5,820 bases of DNA from NCBI GenBank assembly GCA_905233795.1, contig CAJOFP010000047.1, positions 1 to 5,820 on the forward strand. Reading direction: 5' to 3'. A program made the position numbers and the translations under genes. Below are positions 1 through 5,605 of this stretch, in pieces. Under the pieces are notes generated by a model. It ran no database searches. It saw nothing but the letters and a program-made list of their open reading frames with translations, and was not told where the DNA came from. Every line of letters begins with the position of its first letter. The first letter of the stretch is position 1. The stretch is from an uncultured Oscillibacter sp. Lineage in GTDB: Bacteria > Bacillota > Clostridia > Oscillospirales > Oscillospiraceae.

Positions 1-559
1 CTAAAATAATAATCAAGCCTAACAAGCCCAGCATCATGACTTTTGTGACGCGTTCCAAACCTGTTTGAAGTCCGAAACTGCATACTAAAAAGCCGCCTAT
101 GACAGTCAACGCCATCCATAAAGACATTTCGCCGGGAGACGCCAGCATAGATGCAAATATGCCGTCCACGGCGTCGGGCGCGATTCCGTCGAAACCGCCG
201 GACGCGAATTTGATAAAATATCCCAACATCCAGCCTGAAACCGTCGTGTAATACATCATGAGCAAGACACAGCCGAGAAAACACGTCCAGCCGTGCAAAT
301 GCCATTTTGTGCCTTGCGGCTCCAGCGCTTTGAATCCTAACAAGGCGCTTTTCCCGCTTGCGCGTCCGACCGCCAATTCCATTGTAAAAACCGGTATACC
401 CATCATCGCCAGAAATAAGAGATAAAATAACACGAATACGCCGCCGCCGTTTTCGCCGGTCACATAGGGAAAACGCCATACGTTGCCGATTCCGATCGCG
501 CATCCGGCGCTGACCAATAAAAATCCCAGCCGGGAGCGGAAATTTTCACGCGTTGTCAT
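1..559 (-). CDS. Neurotransmitter:sodium symporter (NSS/SNF) family transporter, N-terminal part
   Basis: Membrane transporter expected to use the sodium gradient to import an amino acid or related small solute; the substrate cannot be read from this fragment. The first 186 codons are present and the gene runs off the left edge. Residues 10-32 hold the family's unwound TM1 signature (RLGFLLVSAG, then IGNVWRFPY at 24-32), followed by ENGGG and TM2 with GIPVFTMELAVGR. TM3 contains the YYTTVSGWMLGYF stretch, where the substrate-site tyrosine of LeuT-like proteins sits. The fragment ends in a GLERVTKVMMLGLLG segment typical of the loop into TM5. Bacterial members are usually about 440-500 residues, so well over half is missing. 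The ATG at 559-557 is preceded by AAGGAG (575-570) at about 10 nt. It has its own promoter and is separated from upstream ppdK by a terminator, so it is not co-transcribed by default. Family assignment is firm; substrate is unknown. Confidence 0.93.
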   Translation of the reverse strand, partial: MTTRENFRSRLGFLLVSAGCAIGIGNVWRFPYVTGENGGGVFVLFYLLFLAMMGIPVFTMELAVGRASGKSALLGFKALEPQGTKWHLHGWTCFLGCVLLMMYYTTVSGWMLGYFIKFASGGFDGIAPDAVDGIFASMLASPGEMSLWMALTVIGGFLVCSFGLQTGLERVTKVMMLGLLGLIIIL

Positions 560-626
560 TTTTTACTTTCTCCTTGCGTTTTGCGATTAATTTATAAATT
601 TAATTTTTTTGATTTTTTTAATTTTT

Positions 627-653
627 GCGATAATTTTGCGATAAACGCGATAA
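627..653. repeat. Three direct copies of GCGATAA in the transporter leader
   Basis: GCGATAA occurs at 627-633, 638-644 and 647-653, with a variant GCGATTAA at 583-590. On the transporter strand these read TTATCGC and lie just after the expected transcription start, between promoter and Shine-Dalgarno. They could be a regulator binding array or chance in an A/T-rich leader. No regulator can be named. Confidence 0.5.
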
Positions 654-671
654 ATTTTATATTAAATTTAT

Positions 672-699
672 ATTATATGCCAAGATATATTTTTGTCAA
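672..699 (-). promoter_or_regulatory. SigA/sigma-70 promoter of the NSS transporter
   Basis: On the minus strand TTGACA (699-694) and TATAAT (677-672) are both perfect consensus hexamers, separated by 16 bp. Transcription should start near 665, giving a 5' leader of about 105 nt before the transporter ATG. This shows that the transporter can be expressed independently of ppdK. Confidence 0.85.
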
Positions 700-754
700 T
701 CCCACACGGCGTTTCCGGCATGATTGATTTATTATAAATTATTTAAATTATTAT

Positions 755-787
755 AAAAACCCCCGTCGCGGTTCGGGCGGCGGGGGC
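755..787 (-). terminator. Factor-independent terminator of ppdK
   Basis: Read on the minus strand, a C/G-rich arm (786-777) pairs with 769-760 over ten positions with one A-C mismatch, around a 7-nt loop (776-770). Five U residues (759-755) and an A/U-rich run follow immediately. It lies about 60 bp after the ppdK stop and upstream of the transporter promoter, separating the two units. Confidence 0.85.
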
Positions 788-811
788 GTTTATTTTGATT
801 CGCGTTACGCG

Positions 812-856
812 GCGGATAAATTAATATAAATTAATATAAATTAATATATTATCCGC
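812..856. repeat. Tandem TTAATATAAA repeat inside an 8-bp inverted repeat over the ppdK stop
   Basis: TTAATATAAA is repeated at 821-830 and 831-840, and a third partial copy (TTAATAT) starts at 841. The tract is bracketed by GCGGATAA (812-819) and TTATCCGC (849-856). The right arm contains the ppdK stop codon (851-849), so the ppdK mRNA could close a hairpin over its own stop. The spacing is visible; a function is not. Confidence 0.6.
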
Positions 857-3491
857 GGGCGTGGGCGATAGCGGCCTGCGCGGCGGCAAGACGGGCAATC
901 GGCACCCGGAACGGAGAACAGGAAACGTAATCCAGATCAATCCGGTGGCAGAACTCAATGGACGACGGATCGCCGCCGTGTTCGCCGCAGACGCCCATAT
1001 GAATCTTGGGATTCGCGTCGCGTCCCAGCCGGACAGCCGTCTGAATTAATTTGCCTACGCCGTCCTGATCCAGACGGGCGAACGGGTCAAACTCGTAGAT
1101 TTTATTTTCGTAATAAGACGGCAGGAATTTTCCGGCGTCGTCGCGGGAGAATCCCAGCGTCATTTGGGTCAGATCGTTTGTGCCGAACGAGAAGAAATCG
1201 GCTTCTTTGGCGATTTCGTCAGCCGTCAGCGCGGCGCGGGGGACTTCAATCATCGTGCCCACGCGATAGCGCAAGTCAGAACCGGCCTGTTTAATTAACT
1301 CGTCGGCGGTCTTGCAGACAACGTCTTTGACGTATTTTAACTCTTTTACGTTGCCGACCAGCGGAATCATGATTTCCGGAACCATGCTCCACGCGGGATG
1401 GCGTTCGTGTACGGCTAACGCGGCTTTGATAACGGCGCGGGTCTGCATGGCGGCTATTTCGGGATAGGTAATCGCCAGACGACAGCCGCGATGTCCCATC
1501 ATGGGGTTGAACTCATGCAAACCGGCGATAACGGCTTTAATATCTTCCACGCTTTCGCCCATGTCGTCGGCCATGAATTTAATTTCTTCCTCATCCGTCG
1601 GGACAAATTCATGCAACGGCGGATCCAAGAACCGGATTGTAACGGAGTGATCTTCCATAGCCTCGTAAATGCCCTCGAAATCTTCCTGTTGCATGGGTTC
1701 GAGTTTGGCGAGAGCGGCTTCACGCTCTTCTTTGGTTTTAGAACAAATCATTTCGCGCATGGCGGTAATGCGTTCGCCGCCGAAGAACATGTGTTCCGTG
1801 CGGCACAGTCCAACGCCCTCCGCGCCGAATTGACGCGCCTGCGCGGCGTCGTGCGGATTGTCGGCGTTGGCGCGGATTTTCAGGCGGCGGAATCTGTCGG
1901 CCCAAGACATGACGCGGGCAAATTCGCCGCCAATGGACGCGTCAACAGTGGGAATCGCGCCGTCGTATACATTGCCGGTGGAGCCGTCGAGAGACAGCCA
2001 GTCGCCCTCTTGATAAGTTTTACCGGCCAACTCGAATTTTTTATTCTCTTCGTCCATTTTAATCGCGCCGCAGCCGGAGACACAGCAACGGCCCATGCCG
2101 CGGGCGACGACAGCGGCGTGAGAAGTCATACCGCCGCGGACAGTCAAAACGCCTTCGGCGGACTTCATGCCCTCAATATCTTCGGGGGAAGTCTCAAGGC
2201 GGACTAAGACGACTTTTTCACCGCGAGCGGCCCACGCTTTGGCGTCCTCGGCGTTGAAAACGATTTTACCGCACGCCGCGCCGGGGGACGCGCCCAAGGC
2301 TTTGGCAATCGGCACGCTCTTTTTCAGGACTTCAGGATCGAATTGCGGGTGTAACAAAGCGTCCAGAGAACGGGGATCAATCATGGAAACGGCCTGTTTC
2401 TTCGTAATTTGCCCCTCGTCCACTAAATCACAGGCGATTTTCAGCGCGGCGGCGGGGGTACGCTTCCCGTTACGGCACTGGAGCATATATAATTTGGCGT
2501 TCTCGACTGTGAACTCCATGTCCTGCATGTCATGATAGTGATCTTCCAGATTCGCGCAAATCTTCTCGAACTGCGCGAACGCCTCCGGGAATTTCTTCGC
2601 CATTTCGCTGATCGGCATGGGAGTGCGGACGCCCGCGACAACGTCTTCGCCCTGCGCGTTTGTCAGAAATTCGCCGTATAATTTTTTCTCGCCGGTGGAC
2701 GGATTACGGGTAAACGCGACGCCCGTACCGGAATTGTCGTTCAGATTGCCGAAAACCATCGGCATGACGTTGACCGCCGTCCCCCATGAATACGGAATAT
2801 CATTGTCCATACGATAGACATTGGCGCGGGGATTGTCCCACGAACGGAAAACGGCTTTAATGGCTTCATAAAGCTGGGTTTTGGGATCGGACGGGAAATC
2901 CTCGTGGAGTTGGGATTTATATTCGGCTTTGAACTGTTCGGCGAGTTCTTTTAAATCGGCGGCGGTCAGTTCGACATCGTAAGTGACGCCGCGTTCCTCT
3001 TTCATTTTGTCGATTAACTGTTCAAAATACTTCTTGCCGACTTCCATGACGACATCGGAGAACATTTGAATAAAGCGGCGATATGAGTCATAAACAAAAC
3101 GCTCGAATTTCGGATCCGGATTGCCTTTGATCATGGCGGCGACGACTTCGTCGTTCAAGCCCAGATTTAAGATTGTGTCCATCATGCCGGGCATGGAAGC
3201 GCGGGCGCCGGAGCGCACGGAAACCAGTAACGGGTTTTGCAGATCGCCGAATTTTTTACCGTTGATTTCTTCCATTTTGGCGACGTATTCCTGAATTTCG
3301 TCAAAAATCTCGTCGTTGATTTTGCGTCCGTCCTCGTAATACTGCGTGCAGGCTTCAGTCGTGATCGTAAAGCCCTGCGGAACGGGCAGGCCGATATTGG
3401 TCATCTCGGCCAGATTCGCGCCCTTGCCGCCCAATAATTTGCGCATATCCGCGCTGCCCTCGGTGAATAAATAACAGTATTTTTTCGCCAT
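849..3491 (-). CDS. ppdK: Pyruvate, phosphate dikinase
   Basis: Cytosolic enzyme that reversibly interconverts ATP + pyruvate + phosphate with AMP + PEP + diphosphate. In anaerobes it often serves PPi-linked glycolysis or PEP resynthesis. The 880 residues match the family length, and all three domains are present. The N-terminal ATP-grasp domain (about 1-340) has GGKGANL with K23, SVRSGAR with R93, and D324, E326 and Q338. The swivelling phosphohistidine domain (about 390-510) has GGMTSHAAVVARGMG with catalytic H458 and T456, the position used for regulatory phosphorylation in some family members. The C-terminal PEP/pyruvate TIM barrel (about 515-875) has R564, R620, E749, D773 and catalytic C835 in GVCGEHGGDP. 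These sit at a constant 3-4 residue offset from my memory of the Clostridium symbiosum enzyme. The ATG is preceded by GGAGGAGG (3511-3504), 12 nt upstream. No PPDK regulatory protein gene is in the window. It is monocistronic, with its own promoter and terminator. Confidence 0.99.
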   Translation of the reverse strand: MAKKYCYLFTEGSADMRKLLGGKGANLAEMTNIGLPVPQGFTITTEACTQYYEDGRKINDEIFDEIQEYVAKMEEINGKKFGDLQNPLLVSVRSGARASMPGMMDTILNLGLNDEVVAAMIKGNPDPKFERFVYDSYRRFIQMFSDVVMEVGKKYFEQLIDKMKEERGVTYDVELTAADLKELAEQFKAEYKSQLHEDFPSDPKTQLYEAIKAVFRSWDNPRANVYRMDNDIPYSWGTAVNVMPMVFGNLNDNSGTGVAFTRNPSTGEKKLYGEFLTNAQGEDVVAGVRTPMPISEMAKKFPEAFAQFEKICANLEDHYHDMQDMEFTVENAKLYMLQCRNGKRTPAAALKIACDLVDEGQITKKQAVSMIDPRSLDALLHPQFDPEVLKKSVPIAKALGASPGAACGKIVFNAEDAKAWAARGEKVVLVRLETSPEDIEGMKSAEGVLTVRGGMTSHAAVVARGMGRCCVSGCGAIKMDEENKKFELAGKTYQEGDWLSLDGSTGNVYDGAIPTVDASIGGEFARVMSWADRFRRLKIRANADNPHDAAQARQFGAEGVGLCRTEHMFFGGERITAMREMICSKTKEEREAALAKLEPMQQEDFEGIYEAMEDHSVTIRFLDPPLHEFVPTDEEEIKFMADDMGESVEDIKAVIAGLHEFNPMMGHRGCRLAITYPEIAAMQTRAVIKAALAVHERHPAWSMVPEIMIPLVGNVKELKYVKDVVCKTADELIKQAGSDLRYRVGTMIEVPRAALTADEIAKEADFFSFGTNDLTQMTLGFSRDDAGKFLPSYYENKIYEFDPFARLDQDGVGKLIQTAVRLGRDANPKIHMGVCGEHGGDPSSIEFCHRIDLDYVSCSPFRVPIARLAAAQAAIAHARG

Positions 3492-3517
3492 ATTAAATTA
3501 TTTCCTCCTCCGTTTTC

Positions 3518-3553
3518 CCGCCGGGAATCCCGGCGGCTGTCCATCGCTATGGA
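3518..3553 (-). promoter_or_regulatory. Two consecutive hairpins in the ppdK 5' leader
   Basis: In the ppdK mRNA, a 5-bp stem with an AGCG tetraloop (3553-3549 with 3544-3540) is followed three bases later by a perfect 8-bp C/G stem with a 3-nt loop (3536-3529 with 3525-3518). The second hairpin ends 6 nt before GGAGGAGG. No U-run follows, so it is not a terminator. It may protect the mRNA 5' end or influence ribosome access. I do not recognise a riboswitch class. Confidence 0.5.
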
Positions 3554-3605
3554 ATATGAAAGCCGATTTCGCCGACGTTTCCCGCCTTTGGGATATTATA
3601 TTTTT

Positions 3606-3634
3606 ATTATAATCCCCCAATCTTGGAAAATCAA
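3606..3634 (-). promoter_or_regulatory. SigA/sigma-70 promoter of ppdK
   Basis: On the minus strand TTGATT (3634-3629) lies 17 bp before a perfect TATAAT (3611-3606). The predicted start near 3600 gives a leader of about 105-110 nt that includes the two hairpins. Confidence 0.82.
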
Positions 3635-3775
3635 CCCATAATTGAATGAAAATTATAAAAAACTTGTCGAAAAAGCGGCTTTATAATGAAAGATTTTTAA
3701 AAAATTTTAAATTTTTATATTTTTAATTATTTATATAATCAGGAAATAAAAAATAAATAAAAATAAAGAAAGCGA
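3635..3775. other. A/T-rich divergent spacer between the ppdK and rplU promoters
   Basis: This stretch separates the two divergent promoters, within a 456-bp gap between ppdK and rplU. It is almost entirely A and T, with runs such as AAATAAATAAAAATAAAG near 3750-3768. A TATAAT at 3682-3687 on the plus strand has only a poor upstream hexamer (TTGTCG, 12 bp away), so I do not call it a promoter. No reading frame or structured RNA is evident. The A-tracts could act as an upstream promoter element for rplU. Confidence 0.6.
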
Positions 3776-3804
3776 TTGACTTTTAAAAAAAGAGGCGCTA
3801 TATT
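3776..3804 (+). promoter_or_regulatory. Promoter of the rplU-prp-rpmA operon
   Basis: TTGACT (3776-3781) and TATATT (3799-3804) are spaced 17 bp apart, each one base off consensus. Transcription would begin near 3811, exactly where the folded leader starts, about 137 nt before the rplU start codon. Confidence 0.82.
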
Positions 3805-3810
3805 AATAAA

Positions 3811-3917
3811 ACCGCGTTGACCGGGCTTTGAATATGGATTTAAAATTTAAAATTTATTTTATTCAAGAGCGCGATAAAAATATAAAATATAAAAAAAACG
3901 CGCCGCCCGGAAAAGCG
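3811..3917 (+). promoter_or_regulatory. Structured rplU 5' leader, candidate L21 autoregulatory leader
   Basis: The mRNA leader can form a tight three-way junction. The closing stem is CCGGGC (3821-3826) with GCCCGG (3905-3910), extended across an internal loop by CGC (3813-3815) with GCG (3915-3917). Helix two is TTGAATA (3828-3834) with TATTCAA (3860-3866). Helix three is GCGCG (3869-3873) with CGCGC (3899-3903). Only one, two and one bases separate the helices. L21 leaders are a known class of ribosomal-protein leader upstream of rplU in low-GC Gram-positives, thought to bind L21 and repress the operon. Position, size and fold fit, but I could not align it to the family model, so membership is inferred. 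The element ends about 10 nt before the Shine-Dalgarno. Confidence 0.65.
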
Positions 3918-3947
3918 AGTCCGTAATAAAGGAGTGTTTGATAAAAA

Positions 3948-4274
3948 ATGCAATACGCGATTATAGTGACCGGCGGCAAACAGTACAAAGTTTCTGAGGG
4001 CGACGTGATTTTTATTGAGAAATTAAATCAGGACGCCGGGGAGACGGTTGTTTTTGACCGGGTTTTAGCGGTCGGGGACGATCAGAATCACGAGAATCCG
4101 ACGAAATTCGGCGCGCCTGTCGTCGAGGGCGCGACGGTGGAAGCGAAAATATTGAAAAACGGCAAAGGCAAGAAAATCCGGATTTTTAAATATAAGCCCA
4201 AGAAAGGCTATCGCAGACGGCAGGGACATCGTCAGCCGTATACGAAGATTGAGATCAGCAAAATCAGCGCGTAA
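3948..4274 (+). CDS. rplU: 50S ribosomal protein L21
   Basis: Structural protein of the large ribosomal subunit that binds 23S rRNA. At 108 residues it has the normal length. It opens with [15 protein letters not shown], the canonical N-terminus. The C-terminal basic loop [15 protein letters not shown] followed by [12 protein letters not shown] (residues 77-103) carries the L21 signature. AAAGGAG at 3928-3934 precedes the ATG by 13 nt, somewhat longer than usual, and no alternative start fits the conserved N-terminus. It is the first gene of the operon with prp (3 nt downstream) and rpmA. The structured leader suggests autogenous control. Confidence 0.98.
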   Translation: MQYAIIVTGGKQYKVSEGDVIFIEKLNQDAGETVVFDRVLAVGDDQNHENPTKFGAPVVEGATVEAKILKNGKGKKIRIFKYKPKKGYRRRQGHRQPYTKIEISKISA

Positions 4275-4277
4275 TTT

Positions 4278-4613
4278 ATGACGACGGCTATATTCCGCAC
4301 GGAACAAGGGCGGATTACGGGCTTTATCATAGAAGGCCACAGCGGTTACGCGGAAGCGGGGGAAGATATTGTCTGCGCGGCGGTGACAAGCGCGGTTCGG
4401 CTCACGGAAACGGCGTTGAATGACGTGATGGGACTGGCCGCGCCGGTGAAAATCCGCGAAAAAGACGCGTATTTATCGTTACGGCTGCCCGGCGGCTTAT
4501 CCGCCGACGCGGAAGAGATCTGTCAAATTTTGTTGACGGCTCTCATGGTATATTTATCCGGCTTGCGCGATGAGTACCCGGCATATCTGGAAGTCCGGGA
4601 ACAGGAAAATTAA
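4278..4613 (+). CDS. prp: Ribosomal-processing cysteine protease Prp (YsxB family)
   Basis: Small cysteine protease that cuts the N-terminal extension from ribosomal protein L27, a step known to be essential in Staphylococcus aureus. At 111 residues it is of normal length. The active-site block GHSGYAEAGEDIVCAAV spans residues 20-36, with catalytic H21 and C33 and conserved D30. The region after it (LTETALNDVMG) fits the family helix. The gene lies between rplU and rpmA, as is typical for Prp-containing Firmicutes. Its matching substrate is the next gene, whose product keeps the LQFFA cleavage motif. Only 3 nt separate the rplU stop from this ATG, and no Shine-Dalgarno is visible in the 25 bases before it, so translation probably depends on ribosomes finishing rplU. 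The start is constrained because the active site begins at residue 20. Confidence 0.95.
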   Translation: MTTAIFRTEQGRITGFIIEGHSGYAEAGEDIVCAAVTSAVRLTETALNDVMGLAAPVKIREKDAYLSLRLPGGLSADAEEICQILLTALMVYLSGLRDEYPAYLEVREQEN

Positions 4614-4686
4614 ATTTTTTAAATATTTTGAAATTTTAAATAATAATATAATATTTATATAATTAATAATAAATAAGGAGATAGTC

Positions 4687-4977
4687 ATGCTCTCTATAGG
4701 TTTACAATTTTTCGCCCATAAAAAGGGCGGCGGCTCGACGAAAAACGGGCGCGATTCGGAATCCAAACGGCTGGGCCCCAAGCGGGCGGACGGCCAATTC
4801 GTCAAAGCGGGCAATGTATTGGTTCGCCAGCGCGGCACGCATATTCATCCGGGCTTAAATGTCGGCATCGGCAAAGACGATACGCTTTACGCCAAGGCGG
4901 ACGGCGTTCTGCGTTTCGAGCGCAAAGACCGTTATCGCAGACAGGCGTCTGTGTACGCGGCGAACGCGGCGGAATAA
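4687..4977 (+). CDS. rpmA: 50S ribosomal protein L27 with Prp-cleaved N-terminal extension
   Basis: Large-subunit protein whose flexible N-terminus reaches the peptidyl-transferase centre. The 96 residues begin [17 protein letters not shown], the Firmicutes-type extension. Prp cleavage after F9 would expose AHKKG and leave an 87-residue mature protein, close to the usual length. STKNGRDS (17-24) and the L27 signature [15 protein letters not shown] (42-56) are intact. AAGGAG at 4675-4680 lies 6 nt before the ATG, giving a strong independent ribosome site. A 73-nt A/T-rich gap separates it from prp, with no terminator or convincing promoter seen, so it is read as the third gene of the operon. 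A hairpin terminator follows about 50 bp after the stop. The GTPase gene obg, a frequent neighbour of rpmA in Bacillota, is not next to it. Confidence 0.98.
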   Translation: MLSIGLQFFAHKKGGGSTKNGRDSESKRLGPKRADGQFVKAGNVLVRQRGTHIHPGLNVGIGKDDTLYAKADGVLRFERKDRYRRQASVYAANAAE

Positions 4978-5025
4978 GATTAAAAAATTTGAAAATAAAA
5001 ATTTAAAAAGCCTGAAAAACCCAAC

Positions 5026-5060
5026 AAGCGCCTCCCGTTCGTGAATCGGGAGGCGCTTTC
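5026..5060 (+). terminator. Terminator of the rplU-prp-rpmA operon
   Basis: A perfect 12-bp C/G-rich stem pairs AAGCGCCTCCCG (5026-5037) with CGGGAGGCGCTT (5047-5058) around a 9-nt loop. The downstream U-run is short and interrupted (TTTCGCTT). On the other strand a U-run (GGGTTTTT) appears about 8 nt after the stem, so it may also stop transcription arriving from the convergent XRE gene. Confidence 0.8.
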
Positions 5061-5125
5061 GCTTGAGATTCCACGGCTCCGCGACGGAGGCGGCGGGCAT
5101 ATATATGAACGGGGACGCGCTTTCG
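5048..5125. repeat. Direct repeat of a terminator arm, 13 of 14 bases identical
   Basis: GGGAGGCGCTTTCG at 5048-5061 (3' arm of the rpmA terminator plus tail) is matched by GGGACGCGCTTTCG at 5112-5125 inside the neighbouring hairpin. They differ at one base and are 64 bp apart. The entry spans both copies. Confidence 0.6.
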
Positions 5126-5146
5126 ATCCGGTTCAGGATATGCCCG
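5077..5146. other. Hairpin-forming gap between rpmA terminator and XRE gene
   Basis: This GC-rich gap has no reading frame with a ribosome site. A small hairpin pairs CTCCG (5077-5081) with CGGAG (5085-5089). A larger one pairs CGGGCATAT (5094-5102) with ATATGCCCG (5138-5146), then after a small internal loop TGAAC (5106-5110) with GTTCA (5131-5135), then GG with CC beyond a G-G mismatch. It would be the 3' untranslated region of the XRE mRNA, a processed small RNA, or a DNA-level site. The structure is seen; its role is unknown. Confidence 0.45.
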
Positions 5147-5161
5147 GCCCGTCATTATGCC

Positions 5162-5377
5162 TCACCGCACCCGGCTCAGTCCCAGAATGTAATCCGTGCT
5201 GACTCCGTAATACTTGCTGAGGGTTATCAGATGATGGATGGGGAGCTCATTCGCTCCACGCTCATAACGGGCGTACATGGTCTGGGAAGTTCCTAACACT
5301 TCGGCGATCTGGGTCTGGGTCTTGTCGGCGTCTTCTCGCAAATCACGCAAAATTCGCACATAGTCCATCTCATCCAT
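5162..5377 (-). CDS. Short XRE-family (Cro/C1-type) helix-turn-helix regulator
   Basis: Probable DNA-binding transcriptional regulator of 71 residues consisting of little more than one Cro/C1 domain. DYVRILRDLRED (5-16) forms the first helix. QTQIAEVLGTSQTMYARYERG (about 21-41) is the helix-turn-helix, with the recognition helix around 31-40. The end reads LSKYYGVSTDYILGL (53-67), the classic close of HTH_3 proteins. No oligomerisation or metabolite-binding domain follows. The start is set at the ATG of 5377-5375 because GGAGGTG (5390-5384) lies 6 nt upstream; an earlier in-frame ATG at 5431 would add 18 unconserved residues and override that ribosome site. It converges on the ribosomal operon and has no partner toxin or phage gene beside it, so it looks like a stand-alone regulator. 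Targets are unknown; autoregulation is plausible. Confidence 0.88.
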   Translation of the reverse strand: MDEMDYVRILRDLREDADKTQTQIAEVLGTSQTMYARYERGANELPIHHLITLSKYYGVSTDYILGLSRVR

Positions 5378-5444
5378 ATTTGACACCTCCATCTTAAACG
5401 CGGCGGTTTTGTGGTGGCAATAATTTATCATAAAAAAGTCTCTC

Positions 5445-5496
5445 TATGTTAAGAAAATACATAATTTTACTATAAATTTTCTACTTTTTTCGACAA
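5445..5496 (-). promoter_or_regulatory. Possible promoter/operator of the XRE gene
   Basis: On the minus strand TTGTCG (5496-5491) precedes TAAAAT (5469-5464), but their 21-bp spacing is poor. Overlapping them are two similar elements, TAGAAAATT (5483-5475) and TAGTAAAATT (5472-5463), 11 bp apart. Downstream lies an inverted repeat TATGT/ACATA with a 9-bp spacer (5445-5463). Small Cro-like proteins often bind such sites to control themselves. This is a candidate only. Confidence 0.3.
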
Positions 5497-5538
5497 AAAC
5501 AGACGGCATAGGATAAATTTGCCCAAAAATTTACTAAA

Positions 5539-5605
5539 TTCCCGTCGTTTTGATAATCCGGCGCGGGCGGACGGGAAATCCCGCGTCGGACATGTGATTC
5601 CGCGC
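5539..5605. other. GC-rich island with competing inverted repeats
   Basis: In the gene-free right end (about 440 bp upstream of the XRE gene), this island can fold in two ways on the plus strand. TTCCCGTC (5539-5546) matches GACGGGAA (5570-5577) perfectly. Alternatively GACGGG (5570-5575) pairs with CCC and GTC of 5580-5587 across a 2-nt bulge, inside an outer stem GCGCGG (5561-5566) with CCGCGC (5600-5605). A 61-codon frame starting with TTG at 5519 crosses it but has weak support. It could be an uncharacterised structured RNA or repeat; no family is recognised. Confidence 0.35.

Noticed and set aside
1491..2207. 238-codon plus-strand open frame inside ppdK
   Set aside because: It is antisense to a fully conserved enzyme, shows no family motifs and has no ribosome site; GC-rich codon use in ppdK keeps the opposite strand open.
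3492..3605. Riboswitch in the ppdK leader
   Set aside because: Only short local hairpins are visible; I see no conserved core of a riboswitch class known to me and no terminator/antiterminator pair.
3664..3687. TTGTCG plus TATAAT on the plus strand as an extra rplU promoter
   Set aside because: Spacing is only 12 bp, and the promoter at 3776-3804 has correct spacing and abuts the leader.
4065..4340. 91-codon minus-strand frame across rplU and prp
   Set aside because: Antisense to two recognised genes, with no ribosome site or motif support.
4554..4838. 94-codon minus-strand frame over the prp-rpmA gap
   Set aside because: It overlaps conserved L27 coding sequence, and its middle is simply translated A/T-rich spacer.
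5063..5296. 77-codon plus-strand frame after the rpmA terminator
   Set aside because: Antisense to the XRE gene in its second half and lacks a Shine-Dalgarno; the hairpins better explain the first half.
5162..5377. Antitoxin of a toxin-antitoxin pair or a phage repressor
   Set aside because: No toxin-like or phage gene is adjacent; the single-domain XRE protein stands alone in this window.
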